Positions 52,314 to 58,200 of a stretch of 58,200 bases of DNA are shown here, piece by piece. The DNA comes from an uncultured Methanobrevibacter sp. (GTDB lineage: Archaea > Methanobacteriota > Methanobacteria > Methanobacteriales > Methanobacteriaceae). Position 1 is the first letter of the stretch. Every line of letters begins with the position of its first letter. The stretch covers positions 1-58,200 of the forward strand of contig ONIK01000023.1 in assembly GCA_900317865.1 (NCBI GenBank). Reading direction: 5' to 3'. Made by a program: the position numbers and the translations under genes. Below the pieces are notes generated by a model. The model had not been told where the DNA came from and made no database searches. It was given only the letters and a program-made list of their open reading frames with translations.

Positions 52314-52883
52314 ATGGCAAAGGTGATATTGTTAAACGCTTCTCCAAGAGCCAACAGTAATACATTGGATGTTTTAAAGGTATGTGCTGAAGAAATAGAG
52401 AAAAATGGTGTTGAAGCTGAAATAGTGTCTTTAAGAGGAAATGTTGTCCAGTCATGTGTGGCCTGTTTGAAATGCCGCGAAAACGGCAATTGTGTTTTAA
52501 ATGATGGGTTGGATGAAATCATAGATAAAATTCGTGATGCCGAGGGTTTTATTCCTGCAGCGCCAGTTTACTTTGGAACTGCAAGAGGAGACATCATGGC
52601 AGCACTTCAGAGAATCGGTAAGGTATCAAGAGACACAGATAAATTCCTTACGTGGAAAGTTGGCGGACCGATAGCCGTCGGAAGGCGCGGAGGTCAAACA
52701 TTAACATTGCAGGAGATGATGATGTTTTTCCCTATAAATAATATGATTGTTGCAGGCAGTACCTACTGGAATATGGTCATTGCAGGTAAAGAAGGGACGG
52801 CTTTTGAAGATATGGAAGGAATTCAAACCATAAGATTATTTGGTGAAAATGTTGCTCGAATTATAAAAAAATTAGGTGATTAA
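52314..52883 (+). CDS. NADPH-dependent FMN reductase / iron-sulfur flavoprotein-like protein
   Basis: A flavodoxin fold of 189 residues. It begins VILLNASPRANSNT, the FMN phosphate loop. A cysteine group SCVACLKCRENGNCV (about residues 44-60) resembles the compact 4Fe-4S site of methanogen iron-sulfur flavoproteins. APVYFGTARGDIMAALQRI is the family middle motif. It probably moves electrons in an unknown reaction. The gene is 9 nt after the phosphorylase gene and is followed by the NifX-like gene. Confidence 0.8.
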   Translation: MAKVILLNASPRANSNTLDVLKVCAEEIEKNGVEAEIVSLRGNVVQSCVACLKCRENGNCVLNDGLDEIIDKIRDAEGFIPAAPVYFGTARGDIMAALQRIGKVSRDTDKFLTWKVGGPIAVGRRGGQTLTLQEMMMFFPINNMIVAGSTYWNMVIAGKEGTAFEDMEGIQTIRLFGENVARIIKKLGD

Positions 52884-52884
52884 A

Positions 52885-53208
52885 ATGAAAATAGCTATTG
52901 TGTCCTCCAATGGTCAGAATCTGGACTTGCATTTGGGAAAAGGTCATTCATTATACATTTATGACTATGAAAATGATGACTTGACTTTTGTCGAACACAG
53001 GGAAATCGACATCGACCTTGAAAGTCAGCATCAGGGCGGAAAAGTAATTGAAGCATGTAAAGACTGTGATGTCATTATTGCAGCCCAATATGGATTCAAG
53101 TCAAAAGTCAAAGCAGACCAGGCCAATATAAAATTGGTGATGGATGAAGGATCTGTTGATGAAGTTTTGAAACGATACATTGACCATTATAACTTCATGA
53201 AAAATTAA
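52885..53208 (+). CDS. NifX/NifB-like (dinitrogenase cofactor fold) protein
   Basis: The protein has 107 residues with the pattern of the Fe-Mo-cofactor-binding fold: a first strand KIAIVSSNG, then HLGKGHSLYIYD, and CDVIIAAQYGFKSK. Stand-alone members of this fold bind metal clusters or their precursors; no nif genes are seen here. The ATG at 52885 follows GGTGAT; the in-frame GTG 9 nt earlier belongs to that site. It is the last gene of the rtcB operon, before a hairpin terminator. Confidence 0.75.
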   Translation: MKIAIVSSNGQNLDLHLGKGHSLYIYDYENDDLTFVEHREIDIDLESQHQGGKVIEACKDCDVIIAAQYGFKSKVKADQANIKLVMDEGSVDEVLKRYIDHYNFMKN

Positions 53209-53209
53209 A

Positions 53210-53240
53210 CTTGTCATAATGACAAGATTTTCTATTTTTT
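53210..53240 (+). terminator. Terminator of the rtcB operon
   Basis: CTTGTCA-TAA-TGACAAG (53210-53226) is a perfect 7-bp hairpin followed by ATTTTCTATTTTTTT. It ends the operon and shows that the open frame starting at 53219 cannot be a true gene start. Confidence 0.7.
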
Positions 53241-53281
53241 TCCTATACTTTATTATAATAGTAATATATAATTATTATATT

Positions 53282-54001
53282 ATGTTAGATATTGATTGGT
53301 TTAAATTTGAAAATAAGAATTTGGATTTTCCGTTTTATAAGAAAAATCCCTACCTTCCCAAATGGGGATGGATTGTATTATTTTTCTGCATATGTCTAGG
53401 ATTTTTATTTCAGTTGGTAGAGGCATCTGACTTTCCAAGTATGGTAAAAGCACTTGTGTTTGGATTTTTCGGATGCTGTATTATGATTGTCCCAATTTTA
53501 TATTTTTTAAAATGGGATTATAAGGCAATATTTCAAAAGCCTTCACTTAGAGATATTGCTCTTGCATTAGGGCTTTTTGTTGGATATTTAATTTATGCAC
53601 TTTGTATTGGTTCTGTTTTGGATATGATTCATATATCTTCACCTGTACTCGTGAATGAATCTACTACAACAATTTTTTCAATTCCTCCTTTAATATTTTC
53701 ATTAATGGGAGAAGAAATAATTAAATTTGTTCCATTCATATTCTTTTTAAGGATATTGTATAAATACACTGATAATCGTAAATTGTCTGTTATTGCATCA
53801 ATGCTTCTTGTTATGGCATTTTTTGCGTTTTTACATTCATTTGAACCAAAATATTTCCTATTCGCATTTTGTGTTCAGGGGTTGGGGTCAATATTTGAAT
53901 TTATAGGTTATATTAAAACGAAAAACATTCTTGTATCATACATTACTCATCTTTGTACTGATGTATTTATCTTTACGATGATAATTTTGGGGGTAGCTTA
54001 A
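53282..54001 (+). CDS. CPBP-family intramembrane protease-like protein
   Basis: I start it at the ATG at 53282, since the in-frame ATG at 53219 lies inside a terminator hairpin. A short cytoplasmic segment is followed by about seven hydrophobic helices. The CPBP (Abi/Rce1) motifs are present in a relaxed form: GEEIIKFVPF for the paired Glu, FAFLHSFE for the first His, and THLCTDVF for the second. The usual Arg after the Glu pair is missing, so activity is uncertain. It is followed after 1 nt by the thioredoxin gene, so the three genes probably act or are expressed together. Confidence 0.65.
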   Translation: MLDIDWFKFENKNLDFPFYKKNPYLPKWGWIVLFFCICLGFLFQLVEASDFPSMVKALVFGFFGCCIMIVPILYFLKWDYKAIFQKPSLRDIALALGLFVGYLIYALCIGSVLDMIHISSPVLVNESTTTIFSIPPLIFSLMGEEIIKFVPFIFFLRILYKYTDNRKLSVIASMLLVMAFFAFLHSFEPKYFLFAFCVQGLGSIFEFIGYIKTKNILVSYITHLCTDVFIFTMIILGVA

Positions 54002-54002
54002 A

Positions 54003-54407
54003 ATGAAGAAAATATTTCTTGCATTATTCATTTTAGCTATTTTGGCTGTTAGTGTATCTGCTAGTTTTGCCAGTGACCCTCTTAACAATACCACGGATTT
54101 AAATAAGGCTATTGAACAAGCAAAAGCAGAAAATAAAGGAATAATGTTAGTATTTGACCAAAAAAATTGTCACTATTGTGATGAAATGAAAGAAAAGACT
54201 TTTTCTAATCCGGATGTTATATCTAAGATAAATAAGGATTATATCACTGTTTTCATTGATATCAATGAAAATTCTCAAATTGCGGCTAAATATAAAATCT
54301 TTGGAACACCAACCACAATCTTTTTAGATTCAAATCAAAAACAAATAGGCAAAATTGAAGGTTTTGTTGATGCAAATGAATTTTTAAATGAGCTTAAGGG
54401 GATATAG
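54003..54407 (+). CDS. Secreted thioredoxin-like protein
   Basis: A signal peptide or N-terminal anchor (residues 1-23, ending ASFASD) is followed by a thioredoxin fold. The active site is NCHYCDEM (about residue 58), and the cis-Pro segment is FGTPTTIFLD. It likely exchanges disulfides outside the membrane, fed with electrons by the CcdA-like gene that follows at once (0-nt gap). Confidence 0.85.
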   Translation: MKKIFLALFILAILAVSVSASFASDPLNNTTDLNKAIEQAKAENKGIMLVFDQKNCHYCDEMKEKTFSNPDVISKINKDYITVFIDINENSQIAAKYKIFGTPTTIFLDSNQKQIGKIEGFVDANEFLNELKGI

Positions 54408-55007
54408 ATGGAAGTATTTCCCTTAATTTCTTTTTTTATGGGTGTTATTTCAATATTGTCTCCATGCATATTGCCTATTTTACCTATTTTTATAGCATTT
54501 AGCCTGAAATCCAAATCAAAAATTGAAATCCTTTCATTTTCTTTAGGTTTATTTTCGATTTTTACTCTCATTATTTTCCTGACAGGATTTTTTACAGAGA
54601 TTCTCTATAAATATATTGTTTATGTAAGATACATTTCGGCGGTTATTCTGCTGATTATTGGAATTTTAATGCTTTTTGATTATTCATTCAGCTTTGTAAA
54701 TGTCAAGTCAAAAAATCATGATGGAATTTTGGGATCATTCAGCCTTGGTTTTTTAACTTCCATTGCATGGGCTCCATGTTACAGCGCTTATTTAATTTCA
54801 TTAATTTCCCTTCTGGTAACATCCGGCGATTCGTTATATGCTGCATTCAATATTGTTTTATATTCATTAGGATTTGGTGTGACAATGCTTGTTTTAAGTT
54901 TTGTTTTATCTAAAATTAATCTTGAATCCTTTGTCAAAAAGACAGAGTATATACCGAAAATTTTTGCAGTGTTAATTATTGTCGGTGCAATATATCTGAT
55001 GTTATAA
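54408..55007 (+). CDS. CcdA/DsbD-type transmembrane thiol transporter
   Basis: Six hydrophobic helices in 199 residues. Two half-repeats each carry a Cys followed by Pro or preceded by Pro: ILSPCILPILP in the first and AWAPCYSAYL in the fourth helix. This is the reductant-carrying pair of CcdA. It passes electrons from cytoplasmic thioredoxin to the outside, here most likely to the thioredoxin encoded just upstream. Confidence 0.87.
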   Translation: MEVFPLISFFMGVISILSPCILPILPIFIAFSLKSKSKIEILSFSLGLFSIFTLIIFLTGFFTEILYKYIVYVRYISAVILLIIGILMLFDYSFSFVNVKSKNHDGILGSFSLGFLTSIAWAPCYSAYLISLISLLVTSGDSLYAAFNIVLYSLGFGVTMLVLSFVLSKINLESFVKKTEYIPKIFAVLIIVGAIYLML

Positions 55008-55073
55008 TTGCTTTTTTTCAAAAACTTTTGATATCCACCATATTTTTATTTGTGATAAATCAATAGTTAAACT

Positions 55074-55646
55074 ATGAAAGAAATTGAAAAATTAAAAGCA
55101 GGTCTTGAATATTCCTATGTTGATGAAGAAATAAGTTCGCTTAAATTAAGGGCAATCCAGAACAGCACTAAATTCAATTCAATTGATGATGCTGATTTTG
55201 AAAAGCAATATGAAGTGCTGTGTGAGATTTTAGGCTCTGTAGGAAATAATGTTATGATGTGCAAACGATTTTCTTTTGACAATGGAAAAAACATTTTCAT
55301 AGGGGATAATTTTACCGCAAACTATAATCTAACAATTCTTGATATTAAAGAGGTGTATATTGGGGATAATGTAATGATTGGGCCAAATACATTAATTACA
55401 ACGGTCAATCATCCGTTAAGTCCAAAAGGCCGACGTAAACATTTGGCAAAAGCAACAGAAATCCATATTGGCAATGATGTGTGGTTGGGCGGTAATGTTA
55501 CAGTTCTTCCTGGTGTGACAATTGGAAATAATGTTGTTGTGGGTGCAGGTGCGGTTGTTACAAAGGATATTCCAGACAATTCCCTTGCTCTGGGTGTTCC
55601 TGCAAAAGTTGTTAAAAAAATAGATAATGATATTGAAGAAATATAA
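55074..55646 (+). CDS. Maltose/galactoside O-acetyltransferase-like protein (left-handed beta-helix)
   Basis: The protein has 190 residues. An N-terminal helical part (YVDEEISSLKLRAIQNSTKFN) is typical of the maltose acetyltransferase group. A left-handed beta-helix with hexapeptide repeats follows: IGDNFTAN, IGDNVMIGP, IGNDVWLGGNVTV, IGNNVVVGAGAVV. TTVNHPLSPKGRR holds the catalytic His. It acetylates a sugar or similar acceptor with acetyl-CoA; the acceptor is unknown. It stands alone. Confidence 0.83.
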   Translation: MKEIEKLKAGLEYSYVDEEISSLKLRAIQNSTKFNSIDDADFEKQYEVLCEILGSVGNNVMMCKRFSFDNGKNIFIGDNFTANYNLTILDIKEVYIGDNVMIGPNTLITTVNHPLSPKGRRKHLAKATEIHIGNDVWLGGNVTVLPGVTIGNNVVVGAGAVVTKDIPDNSLALGVPAKVVKKIDNDIEEI

Positions 55647-56044
55647 AATGCGTCCGAACAGAGGTGATTTTGGGAAAATATGGGTGGAAAATCTGATATC
55701 ATTTTAAAAATATTGAAATATTTCAAATCAGTAATGTTTTTGAAAGAGCTATTATATTTTTTTTAACAATATTTATATACCATGAATAAAATATGTAATA
55801 ATAACCTTTAAGGGCGGGTTTTAATTAAATAAAACTGAATTACAAATTATTCTTTAAATAACGTGAGAAGAACTCACAATAGTCGAATAAGAGATTATAG
55901 AACTATAATCTGTTATAATTTCATTTTATAGATTATTTTATGTAAGATTAATAAAATATTCTATTTGAGGACTATTTTTCAAAATTAAATAGCTATTCGC
56001 TAAATTATAAAAAATATATTTTAAAATTTAAAACGGTTGATATA
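55647..56044. other. Long leader region of the eS1 gene
   Basis: A TATA-like ATTTATATACC lies near 55770, far from the start codon. Two perfect hairpins follow: GTGAG-AAGAA-CTCAC (55863-55877) and AGATTATAG-AA-CTATAATCT (55892-55911). No gene is visible. They may belong to a structured leader or to a separate small RNA. Confidence 0.4.
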
Positions 56045-56626
56045 ATGGCAAAAGCAAAATCAAGACGTAGAGTACGTGACACTTGGAAAGAAAAATCATG
56101 GTTTACTATTAAAACACCATTAATGTTTGAAGAAAAAGAAATTGGAGAAACTCCAGCTAAAGACGCAGATTTATTAATTGGAAGAGGCGTAGAAGTTACA
56201 ATGAGGGAATTAACTGGCGATTTCTCAAAACAATACATCAAACTCAGATTTGAAATTGATAATGTAGCTGGTGATGTTGCATCCACTAAATTCACTGGTC
56301 ACAAAACCACTACTGATTACGTAAGAAGTATGATCAGAAGAGGAACATCCAGAATAGATGCTTCCACTATCGTAACAACCAAAGATGAACGTCAAATCAA
56401 ACTTCATGTATTGGCTGTAACTATCAGAAGAGCTAAATCTTCCCAACAAAAATACATGAGACAAGTTATCATTGATTTACTTCAAGAATCAGCAGCTGAA
56501 AGAACTTACGAAGAATTAGTCAAATCTTCAGTAAACGGTAAATTAGCTTCTGAAATTTACCACACAGCTAAAAAAATCTACCCACTTAAAAGAGTGGAAA
56601 TTATCAAAAGTAAAGTAATCAAATAG
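56045..56626 (+). CDS. rps3ae: Ribosomal protein eS1 (S3Ae)
   Basis: The protein has 193 residues and is basic. It begins AKAKSRRRVRDTWKEKSWF, continues with PLMFEEKEIGET, the core KLRFEIDNVAGDVASTKFTG, and SMIRRGTSRIDAS, and ends near YPLKRVEIIKSKV. All are family marks of archaeal/eukaryotic eS1 in the small ribosomal subunit. Codon choice is the cleanest in the window, as expected for high expression. Confidence 0.93.
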   Translation: MAKAKSRRRVRDTWKEKSWFTIKTPLMFEEKEIGETPAKDADLLIGRGVEVTMRELTGDFSKQYIKLRFEIDNVAGDVASTKFTGHKTTTDYVRSMIRRGTSRIDASTIVTTKDERQIKLHVLAVTIRRAKSSQQKYMRQVIIDLLQESAAERTYEELVKSSVNGKLASEIYHTAKKIYPLKRVEIIKSKVIK

Positions 56627-56748
56627 ATTACTTTTACAAATTCTTTTTTTTAACTCTTTTTATTTTTATCTTTGCTTTTTTTTATTTCGAAGCATTTAAT
56701 GGGGAATATTATTTGTAGAGTGCAAGTCTACAGGGCGTAATTTTATAG

Positions 56749-57057
56749 GTAAAATATGATGAAGTGAATGATGCTAAAGGAAATTTTGATTTCATTATCA
56801 TTAACCTAAATAAAAGCATTGTTGAAAACAGGAGTGATGATATCGTCAAATCATTGTTGGATAGTTTTTCAAAAGTCAATGCTGATGGATTAATTATCGT
56901 TCCAGAAAATACTTATCAACTATTTAATGATGGTAGAAAAGGTGTAGGGGCATTATTAAAAACTTTAAACTTTAAAATTATGCTTCCTCCATATAATTTG
57001 TATGATGTTGTTGTGGCATCTAAAAATAACTCACATGCACTTTATTATCTGGATTAA
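56749..57057 (+). pseudogene. C-terminal remnant of a SAM-dependent methyltransferase-like protein
   Basis: The frame is open from 56749; the GTG at 56764 has no ribosome binding site. Segments NFDFIIINLNKSI, LLDSFSKVNADGLIIVPENT and LPPYNLYDVVVASK look like the second half of a class I methyltransferase fold (strands 4 to 7). Just upstream the same frame reads EAFNGEYYL and SASLQGVIL with stop codons between. The SAM-binding first half is missing, so it is probably dead. Confidence 0.5.
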
Positions 57058-57126
57058 TAACAATAAATGATAAAAATTTTTATACTATTTTAAATAAATA
57101 TAGTATTTAATTTGAGTAGTGATATC

Positions 57127-57819
57127 ATGGATGCAGTAATGATTAATTGGGGTTATGTTTTTGCATTATTCATTTTGGGATTCATAACCTATAAAAGAAA
57201 ATCCCTAGATTTGTTAGGCTCTCTGACCATGGTATTGATGGGTATTGTAATTATATTTTCAGCGGGTGCCCATTGGCTGGTCTTATTAATAATATTTCTT
57301 GTTTTATCATTGCTTGCAACCAGATACTCCAAATCTTATAAGCGTTCCTTAGGTGAATATGAAGGAAGAAGATCATCTAAAAATGTTATTTCAAATGGTA
57401 TTGTTGCTTTTATGATGGCTGCATTTGGCGGTTATTATATGCCTTTTGTCGGCGGATTTATAGGAGCTATTGCAACGGCGACTGCTGACACTTTAGCTTC
57501 CGAAATTGGAATATTGCAGCAGCCTAGGCTAATAACGACTTTTCAGAAAGTGGATCCTGGAACTGATGGTGCTGTATCTGTTCTTGGAACGGTCGTAGGA
57601 ATGGTTGGTGCGTTAATCATTGGTATATCCGCATACTTTTTGGGAATTGTTGCCAATCCTGTATCTGCAATTGTTGTTTCTGTAATATCAGGTACTGTAG
57701 GATGTTTTATGGATAGTTTTCTTGGTGCAACATTTGAAAGAGCAGATATGTTAACCAACGAGCATGTTAATTTAATTGCAACTATTACTGGAGCTATTGT
57801 TGGTATTTTGCTTATTTAG
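57127..57819 (+). CDS. DUF92 family integral membrane protein
   Basis: About six helices in 230 residues. The family hallmark GGFIGAIATATADTLASEIG is followed by PGTDGAVSVLGT and the last block FMDSFLGATFE. I start it at the ATG at 57127 behind GTGAT. In plants and cyanobacteria relatives act as phytyl/phosphate kinases (VTE6); the archaeal role is unknown, but a link to lipid-prenyl metabolism is plausible. Confidence 0.85.
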   Translation: MDAVMINWGYVFALFILGFITYKRKSLDLLGSLTMVLMGIVIIFSAGAHWLVLLIIFLVLSLLATRYSKSYKRSLGEYEGRRSSKNVISNGIVAFMMAAFGGYYMPFVGGFIGAIATATADTLASEIGILQQPRLITTFQKVDPGTDGAVSVLGTVVGMVGALIIGISAYFLGIVANPVSAIVVSVISGTVGCFMDSFLGATFERADMLTNEHVNLIATITGAIVGILLI

Positions 57820-57835
57820 ATTTTTTTGTGTTATC

Positions 57836-58185
57836 ATGAAAGAATTGATGAAATTTCTTTTTAAAAGGCAATGGCTAAAAATACTGGTAATTATCTTTTT
57901 TTTACATATGTGAATGTTGAAGCTCAATTGAATGTTCTTGATGTGTTTCCGGACAAATATGACACTTCCATTTCAAATGACTTTCAGAATTTCAGTAGCG
58001 GCGAGGCAAAATTGATCTGTGTTGCAAGGGCTATAGTATCAAATCCTGAAATACTAATTTTAAATTATCCTAATTATCTAACTACTGGTAAATTAAAAAG
58101 AATATGTGAAAATAGGACTGCAATAATCTTAACTCCGGATGATACTTTTATAGATTTTGCTGATAATACAGTCTATTTGGATTAA
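57836..58185 (+). pseudogene. ABC transporter remnant (permease start plus ATPase end)
   Basis: The ATG at 57836 opens MKELMKFLFKRQWLKILVII, typical of the first helix of a fused ABC exporter, but it stops after 25 codons. In another frame (57871-58185) an ATPase end follows: SSGEAKLICVARAIVSNP is the signature, and ILILNYPN stands where Walker B should read ILLLDEPT. Walker A and the whole membrane domain are gone. A large deletion plus frameshift has destroyed the gene. Confidence 0.65.
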
Positions 58186-58200
58186 TCCCATATTTTTTCC

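Noticed and set aside
53219..53281. Longer N-terminus of the CPBP protein starting at 53219
   Set aside because: That ATG lies inside the terminator hairpin of the upstream operon; the ATG at 53282 is the first sensible start.

Overview
The window looks like chromosome of a gut or rumen methanogen of the genus Methanobrevibacter (order Methanobacteriales). The DNA is very AT-rich. The archaeal genes include an Orc1/Cdc6 replication initiator, MptE (DUF115) of tetrahydromethanopterin synthesis, archease and RtcB, ribosomal protein eS1 and a DUF92 protein. There are large adhesin-like beta-helix proteins of the Methanobrevibacter type. Shine-Dalgarno sites of the GGAGG or GGTGAT kind and BRE/TATA-like promoters are visible. 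Everything here was read by eye; no search was run.

Left part (1-10.4 kb): the 3' end of a chagasin-like peptidase inhibitor; a GerW/YtfJ - DUF2953 - small protein operon on the minus strand; a decayed IS1182-type element; a secreted beta-helix adhesin; a second IS1182-type fragment; an apparently intact insertion sequence with visible inverted ends (about 6395-7779); a class V aminotransferase; and a secreted low-complexity repeat protein broken by a frameshift.

Centre (10.6-41.0 kb, all minus strand): a giant non-ribosomal peptide synthetase (NRPS) locus of about 27 kb. It is read here as three frames (964, 991 and 7091 codons) that together give eight modules: C-A-T, C-A-T, C-A-T, C-A-T-E, C-A-T, C-A-T, C-A-T-E, C-A-T-TE. 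The two breaks are short deletions/frameshifts between an A and a T domain. Both end exactly at a 99-bp perfect repeat, so they are either an assembly artefact or strain-specific damage. Upstream, a compact set encodes an STAS anti-sigma antagonist, an RsbW-like ATPase, a membrane SpoIIE/RsbU-type phosphatase and an Sfp-type phosphopantetheinyl transferase. This is a signalling cassette plus the enzyme that activates the synthetase. If colinear, the product is an octapeptide, possibly N-capped, with D-residues at positions 4 and 7.

Right part (41-58.2 kb): decayed gene remnants; a YczE-like membrane protein; mptE; orc1/cdc6; a 59-codon membrane protein; archease; a DUF4064 protein; a non-coding stretch that may carry an RNA; an adhesin with a papain-type protease domain; an operon rtcB - MTA/MTI phosphorylase - flavoprotein - NifX-like protein; a CPBP protein - thioredoxin - CcdA group; a hexapeptide acetyltransferase; eS1; DUF92; and remnants of a methyltransferase and an ABC transporter.

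The least expected regulatory signal is a 6-4-6 inverted repeat, G(T/C)AAG(T/C)-N4-ACTT(A/G)C. It sits about 11 nt upstream of a TATA box at three places far apart: before the beta-helix adhesin, before the repeat protein, and before a 380-nt non-coding stretch. It suggests a small regulon that joins surface proteins and a possible RNA.
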